Source: Cinnamomum chago (Eukaryota; Streptophyta; Magnoliopsida; Laurales; Lauraceae). Taken from it: a DNA stretch of 64,000 bases. Position numbers and translations under genes: made by a program. The notes under the pieces were generated by a model. That model made no database searches. It was given only the letters and a program-made list of their open reading frames with translations, and was not told the DNA's origin. Location of the stretch: assembly GCA_038049695.1 (NCBI GenBank), contig CP142451.1:10476001-10540000 (forward strand), read 5' to 3'. Below are positions 1-12,450 of the stretch, in pieces; the first letter of the stretch is position 1; the number at the start of each line of letters is the position of its first letter.

Positions 1-125
1 TTCATTACCAAAAAATAAAACATAAATACTCTCCATTGTAACAATAACTCATTGCACAAGATATGCTGACCTCCCATTATCTTCTAGGCCTTCAATAGAT
101 AAACAAGAAAAAATTCATAACCCCA

Positions 126-146
126 CCACACACACACACACACACA
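126..146. repeat. (CA)n microsatellite
   Basis: A run of alternating C and A about 20 bp long, followed by an A-run, in the intron just downstream of exon 8 of the CCA-enzyme gene. Bases 1-169 otherwise hold no exon that I can recognise. Confidence 0.85.
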
Positions 147-169
147 AAAAAAAAGACAACAGAATAAAC

Positions 170-3100
170 CTGTCACATCCTTCAACAACTGCAGGCTCAG
201 AATTTTGAGGTAGGCTGAAAACAACCCAAAATAATTGTAATTCACTAATGAAGCCAATTGCATTATTTGGTTGATTGCCAGATACCATGAGATCAATCTG
301 CACAGAAAGAAGAAAGAAGCAACTTAAAATAATGAAAGAACCAGTAAAAATGCATAATAAGCAACATGGAATTCACCAGTGGCACCATTTCACTTTAAAC
401 ATAAGCATACTTCATGACCAATGCGCTCTCTGCTAATTTTATTTGCAAGTGCAGCTTTCACTTCCTCATCAGCAGCAGCCTTTTTAAGTTCTTCATCTAG
501 TACAAAGCCAAACCTTGCACCTAAAAGAAACAAAGAAACTCAGGTATCTTTTAGTAATAGATGTGCATAATAAACGATATAGTTGCCACAAAAAATCAAA
601 TATCAACCACACACCAAGTGAGACTGAAGAAAGCAATTATAAATTAATAAGAAATCCTTACAGACCCAGAACCAATATTCAAAGAGAAATGGCAAATAGA
701 ATCACTCTTCCCCGGACAAGGGTATTATAAACAACATGTCCTGTAGGGGCAAACACCTGTAAACATTACACATGAGTGTATCATGTGTGAAAGTGGTATT
801 TTAGACACTAAAATTCTGTTTCTCCATTCTTGTCTATCCAAAGTCAAATCCTCGGATATGCTGCATTTCTTCAAATCTAACTTTTCTATTTTCATCCTTG
901 TCCTAAAGTGCATAAAACACTATGAACTAAAATTACAACGTATGTATTAGTAAAAGCCACTAAAGCAAGAGAAATCCTGACAAAAATTGATTGCAGCATC
1001 ATATTACAATTTATAAGGATGACCATCAGAAACCCCATTAGCAAATAAGACAATAACTTAGAGAGAACTTGAATCCTTACTAAAACGAATAGCACGAAGA
1101 ACACGAAATGGATCATCCAAAAAAGTAGCTTTTGGGGGCAGAGGAGTAACAATGACTCCAGACTTCAGATCTGCTACACCTGAACACAAAACAGATGCAC
1201 CAAGATATTGAAGTAGTAGCAATCAGGGCATGATAGAATGAAAACATGATCAACAAACGACAAACAAATCTAACCTCTTCCAGTTAAATCTTCAACTGAA
1301 TTAGTGTTTAAATTGTAGAACATGCTGTCATAAGCAATACAAATAACTGTCAAAATTGGTCCAAGAAAATGAGCATACAGAAACTGAACTCTAACTCAAA
1401 ATCCATAGAAGTACCAAAAAGAAAATCTAGATCTATCAGCATAGAGAGATATTAGGTCAAAAATTTGAAAAAAAAAAAAAAAACACTGAGGATAAGAGTA
1501 ATCCATTAGGAACTCAGTGTGTTGCCCAAACACTCATATCTGATCCAAAGGTTCTTCCTTCCAAAATTCATTGCCTTATCCAACTGTTCTATTTGTTTAT
1601 TACTTTCAATTTAAAAAAAAATGGAGTATATGTTGATGCCATTTATGTAGAAGTACCAAAAAGAAAATCTAGATCTATCAGCATAGAGAGATATTAGGTC
1701 AAAAATTTGAAAAAAAAAAAAAAAACACTGAGGATAAGAGTAATCCATTAGGAACTCAGTGTGTTGCCCAAACACTCATATCTGATCCAAAGGTTCTTCC
1801 TTCCAAAATTCATTGCCTTATCCAACTGTTCTATTTGTTTATTACTTTCAATTTAAAAAAAAATGGAGTATATGTTGATGCCATTTATGTACCTAGTGCA
1901 TTTTTAAGGTCGAAGAAATAAGTATAAATATTCATCAACAATAACAAAAAATTGAAGAACATGTTGATGTCATTTATGTACCTAGTGCATTTTTAAGGTT
2001 GAAGAAAGAAGTATAAGTATTCATCAACTAACAATTTGCTGATCTCACAATCAAAGTACTTCTAAAATGAGAAATATAGATTGATGATGATAAAATCTGT
2101 TTGGCTAAAAGATGTCGATGATGGAGAGGTTAATTAGCCCGTTATAACAGGATATAACTAAAAGATTGTTAAAAAAAATGTCCTCTGGATGATGAAATTA
2201 GGGGCATTAAAGAACGACACTAAATGATTTGTGAGGTGTTTAGCTAAAAAGTACCACACATAAACTCCTACATCAAATTAAACCCTTCCCATGAATAAAT
2301 TACTAAGATTAATGGCTAGCCAATGCCTGTGTACCTGGAAAATACTGCAAATAATAACAAGCACAATGTGCTTGTATGATTAACAGCTAGCCATTGCTTG
2401 TATATACTATTAATGAAATGAATGTATTTGTATTCATGTTGATGTACATCAGTTAACATAAAAATGTTGAACTTGTTATACCTTTCCAAATAAGTGCTTC
2501 TGATAGAAGAAATCATTTGACAAACAAAGCAAGTTTAAATGAAAAAGAACACCAATATGCCCAAACATTAAAAGAGGGCAAAAGACTACAATTACACCTA
2601 TCATATTGTACTATTTCTTTACTAACGTGTACAAATCATATTACCTGTTTATAGTTAGATCTCTCAGATACGCATCCTCTTCTGCAGTGCCGAACTTCTG
2701 CAAGATATTATGCATATAGAGCCAAATTTAACCATTTCAATAACATAGAAATTACGAAGCATGCATTGGAGCATTTATGTTCTATGGAATTATGCTGTCT
2801 GAATTTAAATACCCATTTAAGATGTTCTTCCCTTAATAAAAAAAAAAAAAAACTTAACAACCATAGTCCATAGCTAGGTTTCACAATGTAGCACGAATAA
2901 CGTTCCATGTTGAGTATGGGCTGTTAGTATATATTTCAAGTTGAATATATAGATTGGTAGCATCACAATATAAGGTTATAAACAGAGAGAGAAATAACAG
3001 AAATTCAAAATACTAATGGAGGATGAATGAGTTATGGTGACTTTTTTGTTTTAAATTTTTTTGCAGGTTACAGAAGAGTCATTAACTTAAAACTATTCTG

Positions 3101-6100
3101 GATTAGCAGTGAAGCCTTCGTATTCTTTTCATAAATAACAGGGTACTTTTTTTTTTATTTTGTGATTTGAACCCATAACCTCTCTATGAGGAGCATTGTA
3201 TTAATAAGTGAAAATCACATATAAGATGATATAAGATGATGCTGAGAGAGTAAGTTGGGAAAATTCAAAAATAGTAACTTGATTCCAACACCACCCTGCA
3301 TGATGAATTGACCACCCCACCAACCCCTCATTGGACTCCTTCTTTCACTGCCCTCAACGACTCGGACCTATTCGAATTCCTCATCCGTGCGTATTTTGGT
3401 GTGATCCCGGAGATGGGTTCGGACTTTTCGAAGCTAACAGCGAAATGGCTGCTTCCTCAGGTCTCTCCAGTGAAGTCTTTTGGTTTTCTACACTACCCAG
3501 CATCGTAGAAGACTTTACTTCTCCACACATTCCTTCTTCCCTCGGCACTCGTGAAATCCGATTTTTCCTCCAAAACCGGGAGTTGGTTTCTAGACGAGGC
3601 AGGGAAGAAACTCAGAATCTTAGAAGAAGCATGCCGCAATGCTCACGGTGGGATGAAGGTGGTTTTATTTTTTCATTGCAAGGAAGAAATTAAGAGGGTG
3701 CTTATTCTTAATTTCCCCTAGATCCGAGATCGCCCATACACATGTAACATTGATTGTGCAGGAATTAATATTCCAAGAGTGTATTACCATTATTAGTTCA
3801 AGTTTTCAATATTGCAATTTGGTTTGCAGTTTGCACTCGCCAACTACATTGTTGAAATTCGAAGAATTTCTATTTTGGGAAATTTTGGATTTTTAAATAT
3901 AATGGAATTTTGTAGGATCTTACACCCCCATTGAGTTACCACTTATCTTAAAACTAATTAGTGATAGAAAACAGCACAACAATTATGATCCTGCTGCGAA
4001 CTCGCAAAATGCGTGTTCCTACCAGGCTTTGATACCACTTGTAGGATCTTACATCCCATTGAGTTATCACTTATCCCAAAACCAATTGATAATAGGAAAC
4101 GACACAACAATAATTTTATAGTGAGGGCAAAGGTTTGACCACAATTATGACCACTCAAGAGCGAGGGTGAATGTTAACCTCAACAAATTTCCAAAAAAAA
4201 TAAATCAAAGGGGTTAGATTTTCAAAACTCAAATAAGGCATTTGAGACCTTTTAAATGGTTTGGGATGTTGAAATTCCAGTGTACTAGTAATCACATCAT
4301 GTCAAATAAATAAGAAAAGAGAGAAAAACCTTAACATTTTCAGTTATTATCAAAAATTCTATTAAAGAAATAAGCCCAACAATAATGAAAAACTGACGAG
4401 GAATACAAAGAAATAGAAAAGTTCTCACAAACAAGAGCCCCACATGTCCCTTGAAAAATGTCATGAAGCATTTTAAAGAGATTATCATATCTCTAGTACT
4501 GTTGAAGGTCTATTTGTATCCCCACCAACAGGTTGGTAAGTTGGTTGGCCGTCACTTAATCTCTAACATGAAGTACATAAATTATCTTAACACATCAAAA
4601 TTACAAATGCTTTCAACTGCATACAACATAGAAGTCAACTGTGGAGAAAGACGAACTCCAAATATCCAAAACCTCCCTTCTTCATTAGTGTTGAAAAAAC
4701 CACACTAGCCTAAGACTCAACACACAAATAAAAGAAGAAGAACAATCAAAAGACAAAAGAGGGAAGAGTCACAATTTCATTAAAAGGTAAACACTACACT
4801 ACAGGTTTAGCTAGAGGCCACTACTTGCACAAGATATGAACTTATTGATGATGTGACTCCACCTCTCTATGCTTGCTCCAAGGTGATTTCATGGGCAAAT
4901 GAATGAAGGAGTCACCCACATGCCTATATATATATAGCTGATTTGAGAAATTAATAAGATAATGAAGTAGTTGCATAGAAAAGGAAGATAATTAGTGGAG
5001 AACCATTGAAAGATGAGAAATGGTTGAATAGAAGCAATGGGATGTATATGAAGTATAAGTTCGGTGTATGGAAAAGTGGACGAGAGCAACGAAGCACACG
5101 AAAAATATAGCTTGGTATATGGAAAAATGGATGGAAGTAATGAAGTAGCGTGGGAAGTGTGGCTTGGTATATGAAGAAGTGGATGGAGTAATGAGGTGTA
5201 CTTGTAAGGAGCAGTATGTTGGTATATGGAAAACTGGATATTTTTTTTGGTAAATATGGAAAAATAGATGTTGGTAATGACCTGGCGAGGGTAATGATGT
5301 GGCAACATGTGAAGATGGAAAAGTGGGTGGGTAGAGAGAAGTTAAGAGAGAGAGAGAGAGGCATGTGTCATCCACACATGTGCAAGTTAGACCCATTTAC
5401 AAAAGGCCCCCAACACAAAATCACATAATAACCTCACTATAATACTCAAAATAAATAAATAAATACAACAAGAAATTAAACTAAGAATTTTATCGAAAAT
5501 ACACTTTAAAATTTAACAAAAACCAACAAGTAATCAAGCACAAACTATACTTCTCCATTATTTGAAACCACAAGATTACTATTAAAAAGAAAAATACAAT
5601 AAATACCGTTGTGGGAAGGTTGTTCTGCACGTATGTTCCGGACCTCAAGTTAACAAAATCAATCCATTTACCAAATAAACGCATCATTGCAGTCTCCAAG
5701 TGTTTGAATTGATTGGGATTGCTGCAAAGAAAATAAATCACTTAGCACGTACAAAGGAAGAAACTAAACCGAATGGCCCCATAAAATACTAAAGGGCACG
5801 TTTGTGTACACACCCTTTCCGCGGAAAGAGGAAATTGCCATGTCAGCAAATTCCATAGAAATGAAAACCTCGGAAAAAGATTTCCGTAGAATTTAGAAAT
5901 TCATGTTTTGTGCAAAAAGAGTTTCCTCATTAAATTGGTGCAGATGTTGTTTGGTGCGGCTGTGGATTCCTTATAGAAAATCAAAATTTCTTATTTGGTG
6001 ATATAATTTTTTGAAGAAAATAACATAACATGTATATTATTTATTTAACATTAAATAATAATTTATATAAAGAAATAAAAAAATAAAAGAGTTATAGAGT

Positions 6101-9100
6101 TTTTGGGTTGAAATGGACAAGAGTGAGGAAGAAGTTTTCCGAGAAAAACCATTTTGGACACCATGCACTTTCCACAGTAATTATGCACTTTCCATAGGGA
6201 TTCAGTGACTTCCACTTAATTAATACTTAGTTTTCTTCCCTTTTCACAGGGATTCATGTGACATTTGTTCATTAGATTTGAATATAATGACTTACACAAT
6301 AATAGGCCATTTAAAACACATCCCATTTGTTACTAGATCATGATGCTTTCAGATTAGAATTAATATAAATAACCCAAGATCACTATACTAACAGCATATT
6401 CTCTTTCAAAGATTTTATCAAAATCTCAAGGCGTTAATAGAAGCCACTGAAGTGATTTACAACATAGGGCCAACTTCAAGGAATCAAATATTTTGGATCT
6501 GATCAGCTAGTAGGTACATTGAATAAAAGATTTCTTTAAATATGAATTTCATGAGTTGTGCGGACATGCCACCATGAACAAGCAGCAAAAAATGGTCCTA
6601 CCTTCGGATAACAACTATACGATGGGTTCTTTCTCCAACATGTAATAGGTATTCATTGATCTTCTCACAGAACTCTCGTCCCAACATGTTGTCCACCATT
6701 ATGTCCATATCATGGCAGTCTTTGCCCAAAAGCTGAAGAAAAATGTAACCTATATTTGAGTAGCTCAATGAAATTGTTGATAAGAGAGATTCTAACAAAA
6801 TTCATTGCGAAATTTAATTGTAATCATAAAAAAAGATGCGACCAAGTTTAGTATATAAACTTTCACGTTAGTAGATGTTAAGCGTGAAACAAATAAGGTG
6901 TCACATAGGCTAATTACAAAGGAGGCTGTTCATCGGCCTATGAGAAAAATATGGGTGGATTGTTTTTTAGATTTCATTCAAGATCATGTACTTGCTGAAG
7001 CAGTTGACGTTGCTTGATATTAATGTAATCACTTAATTTTTACCAAAAAAAAAAATAGAGGGTGTTTTATGTTGGGATGTTGTCTTAACCCTCTCTTATG
7101 TTACAATATGCAAAGCTGAAAGAAGTGGGGTAAATAAAAAATTTTCAATCTAGAACCTATATGACAATGAAATGAAGTCTAAGGCAAACATTAAAATTTC
7201 TACTAGTTCTCTCTAGTGGGAATAACATCTCTAAGTCCAAATGCTATTATGCCCAGCAACAATATGATGCAATCCCTAGACATGGGCCTGTTGAAGTTCA
7301 CAATCAAGCCCGTGGAAGGTCCATCTTATGCATGGAATCAAAATAAATTAAGTCTTATCATTCCTTATTTTTAGGATCTTTCTTTGAATTAGGTAGGGAT
7401 AAGATTAACTAAAGATTAGTTATTTTTTCATTCGCATTATTATCCACCCATATGAGCCAATTGGCCAAGTTAGTGGTAAAATTTTTATTAGTGGTACAAG
7501 TTCTTTCTCATTTTAGGCACAAGCCTTGCATAGGTTCATAAGAATTTAAGGTAGCGTTTGGTTCGTTGTAATAAAGGTCGGAATGAAATGGTCATTCGAA
7601 CGAGATGACCATTTCCGCATTTGGTTCGCAATGAAGTGGCGGAATGACCATTACTTCCGAAATCACCATTCCTTCATGTAATGGAATCATCATTAAATTG
7701 GGGAGGTATAGGAATGATCATTCCATTCCTTTATAATTTTTCCTTGAGACCAAAATGGCCCTTTATCACATCAAAATGTGGATGATATTTTTAAACTTAT
7801 AGATGAATGTTAACTTGATTACTATATTTAGCTAATTTAAGTGATGTTTAAGTTTAGTAATATGTTATTTAGATATTTTGATGATGTTTAAGCTATTGTA
7901 AATGATGTTTTAGGTGTGTTATTTTGTGGTTGTTTTAATGATAATCTATCAAAATAGGTAAATAATTATATTTTGGGTAGCTTGAAATAAGAAAAAATTT
8001 AAAAATAAAAAATTCTAACAAAGGTATTTTCGTCGGTTTTATGTAAAATTTATTCCATTCCGAGTATCATTTCAGTGTACTAAACGCAAGAACGTGAATA
8101 AGAATTCTATTATTGGATTGATTCTTCAGTAAAACCAAACGTTTGAATGGAAATGACTATTCCTACCTCATTCCATTCCAGACTCATTCCACTCTCCATT
8201 CCATTCTTACCTAAAACCATTCTAGTGAACAAAACGCTACCTAAATCTTACTACAGAGGTTGAGAAGGACCTTAATCTTGCCTACATCGTAATATAGTGT
8301 TCCAACTTTCAGAAACCCCCCTTAAGTTCTAGGAGTTTCTATCATTTTTTTTTGTAACATTTGGCCCTCCAAAGTTTTCAAATAAGCCCTTATATATTTT
8401 GAAGATTACATGCGTTGTTGATATGCGTCCCTCTGAAGAATCTTTTTCTACATAGTGCCCCCCCAAAGAAGAACTCCGCCCCTATATATTAGGGTCATCA
8501 TTGAGCCAATCAAGACGCTTGAACAAATAGATGCCTTCTTAAATTTGAAATCAATTTATATATGTTTCCAATTGCAAAGTCGACTCTCGATTTTGAAATT
8601 AATTCTCAGTTTTGAGCTCTCCAATTATATATAAATATATAAAGCGAAGTGGTTTCCAATTGCCAATTCATTGTCAATGTCAAATTTATTTTGAATGTCT
8701 TATAATTTTTGACCTCCTTTTAATACCAGGCCCTACCAACTAATGGGCCATTAATCATAATGCAACACATAATGTTAGCCCATTAATTTTATCAAGTAAT
8801 TGCCCATTTAATATCCAAATGCAACACAGAATGTTAGCCCATTAATTTTATCAAGTAATTGCCCATTTAATTCCAAATGCAACCCAGAACATTTCTTTAT
8901 GAAAGGGACTAGTTTCAATCTCCGATTCTCTAATTGATTTTGACCGCATACATCTCTTTACTCCTTATAATCATTTCCCCATCAATGTTCAACTTCTCCC
9001 ATCCTCTTACGTTATATTCTTCTTTAACTTCTCAAAACGGTTTACAGATTAAAGTTTTCCCACTCCTCTCACATTCTTATTGTGCAATACTTCCGGTAAC

Positions 9101-11253
9101 TCCCTAAATTTATGTAGGGTTTCTCTCTCAAATTGATTCCAACAATGAGCAGATCCTCTAATTCTTAGTTATCCCTCTTTCATTAGACCCTCGGCAACTG
9201 CACTCGTAAGTTTGTCACCAACAGGTCAAGTTTGTCACTACCATGTTGGCCACATGGCTTGAGACTGCTCTATAGAGGATTCAGTGGCATTGAGGTATTC
9301 TTTCTTGAGCTATAAGAAGACTATAAAATAGTAGTAACCTATTATCCGAGTCGGTGAAAGAAAGGAAGTGTAATATGCTCCATTTCTATGACAAGCACAT
9401 GGGTCATGGATTTTCTTAAATACAGAGGTTTTGCATTTTTTTTCTTTCATTTTATATATGCATGTGATGAATTTCATTTTACTCAAAAATCAAATAGTAT
9501 TTCATCTAATTACAATATGATGATTGTAGATTGATCTAACTTAGGCTCGGGCTATACCAACCTTCATTTATTAATATGATATTCTACAGCTTTTACATTT
9601 TCTTCAAAAGAAAAATCGGTGCGTTCTTAACAAATTTCCAGTTAAGATATATTTATTTTTACGAAAGTTAATATATTTTTGGTAAAAATTGTAATTAATT
9701 TTTCAGTTTTTTTAAACCGTCCAAATGGCTACAATTTGAAATTAGTTGCTTATATATATATATATATTTATTAGTACCAACTCGGATAAATTTTTCCAAA
9801 TTGACTATCAAGGGTTCGAGTCCTTCTCTCTCCTTTTGCTCGTTGAATCGATTTGTTTCTTTATTGGTATGGCTTGGCCGGGTGTCATAAAGGGAAATGG
9901 CTCGGCTATCCACGCTTCAATTGATTTTGGCCATCCCCACAACTTTGACCTAAGGACCACAATCAACTCCAATACTCTATTCTCTTTTAATCTTATTTAA
10001 TCTAATTCCGTTCAATAAAATGTCGTGTTATTCAGTCCCCGCCACTCCCTTTTTCATTCTAGCACAGGACATTTCGCTTGGTAATTTTGAACGAGAGATG
10101 TTTCCCTCCAAAGGGAGAGAGAGAGGTGGTATATATCAAAGTTCCTTTTAAACGAAGGAACCATGACAAACGTCTATGTGGTCTATATCATGGCTCCTAT
10201 CAAATATATAAAGATAGGATAGCACTAGCACATGTCTATATTTTCATTTTAAAGCTAAAGATGCATAGAAACTTACATCTATATATTTCCTCTAAAATCC
10301 TAGATTTCTTTTTACACACTTGGGATTGATTATCTTATCTTCACTCTTTTCTTGAGTGACAAGGAACCTATCTTCTAATGTCTCCTACAACAAATGTTTA
10401 TAAAGTATTGAAGAATCTCACTTTCTCTATTATTTACTTTGTCCAATTGTAAAGAAGCGTACTTTGGTACCCTTTTTGTAATTAATCTTTATAATTTTTA
10501 TATCTTTCTCTTTACCTTATTCTCAATCTTTTCTTGATATTGTGATGGCTTCATTCTAATTCTAATGCAGGGTTTGATTAAGTTTGAAACATACTATAAT
10601 CTTAGTATAGATCAAAATTGAAATTAATGAGAGGTTTAAGCTCAGGAAGTTTAGAATAGATTACAATAACCTTATCTAAAATACTAGAATTATATTGGGT
10701 TATAGATTCAAGATTACAGTATCTGGAATCTGTCATAAACATTGACCATTCATTTAGATTTGCTCTTAATTGAAGCCCAAGTAAGCCAGTGATTCAATAT
10801 GAGAAGAATAAAGGTTCAAGATTACAATATCTAGCATATGCCATAAACATTCAACCAAGAAAAGATTAGTAATTGCTTGAAAATAACCAACTAAAATAAA
10901 TAAATAAATCCCTCCCTTCTTTAGCTTGAAAGTTCACAATTGATCAAAATAACTTCATACAGAATATTGAAAACTGGGCTAAAAGATTTCAATACTACAG
11001 CATATATAGCTAGCATCTTCAATTGAGAAAACTTGAACCATTCATGATTCATCAATAGCGAAGTCAGTGATTCAACTGGAGAAGAAGATGAATTAGAGGG
11101 AGATGATGGAACCTTGTCTCGAACCCAGCCGCCTGCGACTCGGAGCTGAGTGTCAAGATTGGAGTGTTGGAGAACATTAAGGAGGAGCTGGAAGATCTCC
11201 TCCTCCTCGTTGGTGACATCAATCTTGTCCTTCACATGAACTGAATCTGCCAT
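170..11253 (-). CDS. tRNA nucleotidyltransferase (CCA-adding enzyme), 3' end outside window
   Basis: The enzyme adds or repairs the CCA end of tRNAs. Eight exons are readable: 11253-11113, 6732-6602, 5721-5607, 2697-2645, 1324-1275, 1179-1081, 520-411 and 297-170. All have GT/AG borders and matching phases. Exon 1 ends in the family motif RVAGGWVRDK. Exon 2 carries the catalytic DxD as DCHDMDIMVDNMLG. Exon 3 has HLETA and WIDFVNLRS. Exons 5-6 read SMFYNLNTNSVEDLTGRG then VADLKSGVIVTPLPPKAT and LDDPFRVLRAIRF. Exons 7-8 have ARFGF, KISRERIG and IDLMVSGNQP. The order matches the plant enzyme as I remember it; the C-terminal exons should lie left of base 1. The start at 11253 gives no transit peptide, and the only upstream ATG seen in that leader is out of frame. 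One oddity: motif B, normally RRDLTIN, reads LRDLTIN in exon 4. Intron 1 is about 4.4 kb. Confidence 0.9.
1406..1889. repeat. Tandem duplication, 2 x 242 bp
   Basis: Two head-to-tail copies (1406-1647 and 1648-1889) start with TAGAAGTACC and end at ATTTATGT. They look identical by eye, including a long A-run. They lie in the intron between exons 5 and 4 of the CCA-enzyme gene. The near identity implies a very recent event or an assembly duplication. Confidence 0.92.
1873..2032. repeat. Degenerate tandem repeat, 89-bp period
   Basis: The segment starting TGTTGATGCCATTTATGTAC at 1873 recurs at 1962 with a few substitutions (shared TTTTTAAGGT, GAAGAA, TATTCATCAAC). It overlaps the end of the 242-bp duplication, so repeats in this intron have arisen more than once. 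Confidence 0.8.
3302..3718 (+). pseudogene. GC-richer coding-like segment, unrecognised
   Basis: This roughly 400-bp stretch inside a CCA-enzyme intron is clearly richer in G+C than its AT-rich surroundings. One plus-strand frame reads as plausible protein (starts MTTPPTPHW, includes FEFLIRAYFGVIPEMG). After one in-frame stop the same frame continues to LRILEEACRNAHGGMKVVLF and a final stop. That looks like an inserted or captured piece of a host gene, such as a retrocopy or transposon-captured exon, now broken. I do not recognise the family. No A-tail or terminal repeats are obvious, so the mechanism is a guess. Confidence 0.4.
3913..4180 (-). mobile_element. TRIM-like LTR fossil
   Basis: Two degenerate direct repeats, each beginning TGTAGGATCTTAC on the plus strand (about 3913 and 4040), flank a short middle segment. 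Read on the minus strand, the right repeat ends ...GATCCTACA and is followed within a few bases by TGGTATCAAAGC. That closely resembles the tRNA-Met primer-binding site TGGTATCAGAGC used by many plant LTR elements. The very short repeats and tiny interior fit a TRIM. It is an old, degraded copy. Confidence 0.55.
5060..5335. repeat. Degenerate minisatellite, about 52-bp period
   Basis: Units opening TGGTATATGGAAAAxTGGA and continuing with a TAATGAAGT-like segment recur near 5065, 5113, 5166, 5219, 5258 and 5311, with drift and small indels. The long overlapping minus-strand open frames here are by-products of this stop-poor repeat. It lies in an intron of the CCA-enzyme gene. Confidence 0.7.
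7550..8241. mobile_element. Tourist-like MITE (PIF/Harbinger), intact ends
   Basis: A 692-bp element starts GGTAGCGTTTGGTTC and ends GAACAAAACGCTACC, a near-perfect terminal inverted repeat. It is flanked by the 3-bp direct repeat TAA (7547-7549 and 8242-8244), the target typical of PIF/Harbinger. The subterminal zones are full of GGAATG/CATTCC inverted motifs. There is no transposase frame, so it is non-autonomous. It sits in intron 1 of the CCA-enzyme gene. Confidence 0.85.
8761..8877. repeat. Tandem duplication, 2 x about 59 bp
   Basis: TGCAACACA-AATGTTAGCCC followed by ATTAATTTTATCAAGTAATT occurs at 8761 and again at 8820 with one or two changes. A third unit begins at about 8878 and then diverges. 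Intronic. Confidence 0.85.
9775..9975 (+). other. Probable plastid DNA insertion (NUPT) with a trnS 3' end
   Basis: The stretch contains CAAGGGTTCGAGTCC followed by TTCTCTCTCC, which looks like the T-arm and acceptor end of a plastid serine tRNA. It continues into GCTCGTTGAATCGATTTG and a fairly G+C-rich tail (GGCTTGGCCGG, GGCCATCCCCACAAC) unlike the AT-rich intron around it. I recognise this as resembling plastid spacer next to trnS-UGA, from memory only. The tRNA 5' half is absent, so no functional tRNA is expected. Confidence 0.4.
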
Positions 11254-12288
11254 GTTTCTTGCACATTGAAGGGGAGGAGAGCAGAGGGCCTTTTAAAGAG
11301 AAAGGCCATTCATGATGATGCATGCATATATTAAGATTAGAAATGATATGTGGTTCCTCATATCAAGTGATTGATTGTTAAGCTATTTTGTTGTGGGGGC
11401 CACAAGATTCTTATCAAGCCATGTTTGTTATACAAAATGATAAAAGGGGAATAGGGAGGAAAAGTAATCTCAACAATTAACTTTATCATTTTGCTCATAT
11501 TTAGTTAGTTGGTGACAAGTGATCACAGAAAGTAGGAAAGCAAATCTTTTACCCCAAAGGTTTTACATTTACTTTCAACATTGGAAAAAAATTATTAATT
11601 CATATATAAATACGGTGGTTAATTTCTCATATCACTTCAAATTTTATTTTATACCACAAAACTAAATCTCGATATGATATATCAAAAAATATAGTTCTCC
11701 TTTATACAAGCATCACTCTCCCTATCATTCCACAGTTATTCTATATTACCTTCTCACTAAATCATTCAAACATTACCTCAAGGTTTTGCTTATGGACATC
11801 AAATTTTGGTTTAATATATATAAAATTTGAGAAACAGATTTAGTTAAATGGGTGATTTTCTCTGGACCCACCTTTTATCACTGGCAGGTAGGGCAGTGGC
11901 TTTTACAGGCCACGGCAAGTATATTTGTGTAGATTTAGCCTCTGGTTGGTCAAGGGAAGGTTCGGATTTTACCCCATCTCATCCCACACTTTTTTATTTC
12001 TACCATTGACAAACGAAATCAAATGGAGTTATCTTTTTTTTTCACACACCTGACATGCATGAGGAGGGTGATGGTTTCAATGCAATCCTATACATGTAAG
12101 AGTGTCATGGTTGATAACGCGGGTTCAAAAGTATGTATTTTTGACGTGGTTGGTGTACTTTTGATAATAACAGGGACTTTACTACACTTTAACTTTACAA
12201 AGTAAAGTGCCAAACGCGGCATGTCGGCATGTCTGTCTTCCATCTGAACTCACACAAGACTCTGATTTGATGGGACCACACTGGGTGA
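11254..12288. other. Intergenic, upstream of the CCA-enzyme gene
   Basis: The segment holds the minus-strand 5' leader of the CCA-enzyme gene and, toward 12.0-12.28 kb, unremarkable sequence. A TATA-like TAATATATG lies about 70 bp upstream of the start on the minus strand. No convincing coding segment was seen. Confidence 0.5.
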
Positions 12289-12442
12289 TATGAGGCCTAA
12301 TTTGTATCATTCCCTCCCTCCATAGTGGCCACATATCCAAGTGGGCTCCAATTGAATCCAGCTCACAGCTGCATCACGTACGTCGATCACGGAATAGGCA
12401 CGGGCTCCACAAAGTTCATCAATTTCACCATTTCCGAGTTTC

Positions 12443-12450
12443 TATAAAAA
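12443..12450 (+). promoter_or_regulatory. TATA box of the block X1 gene
   Basis: TATAAAAA lies 70 bp upstream of the ATG at 12520, a normal plant spacing. It is conserved in the second copy (36876-36883). A CACGTACGTCGATC stretch lies about 60 bp further upstream. Confidence 0.65.

Noticed and set aside
4889-5396. Three long overlapping minus-strand frames (134-139 codons)
   Set aside because: They lie on the degenerate ~52-bp repeat and its CT-rich complement. They have repetitive composition, no domain and no splice context.
6900-7060. LINE 3' end ending in an A-run
   Set aside because: The sequence before the A-run has a vaguely LINE-like 3' UTR, but no zf-RVT or RT motif and no target duplication could be found.
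9812-9830. A complete tRNA gene
   Set aside because: Only a T-arm-like segment is present. No acceptor 5' strand, D-arm or anticodon arm can be paired upstream.
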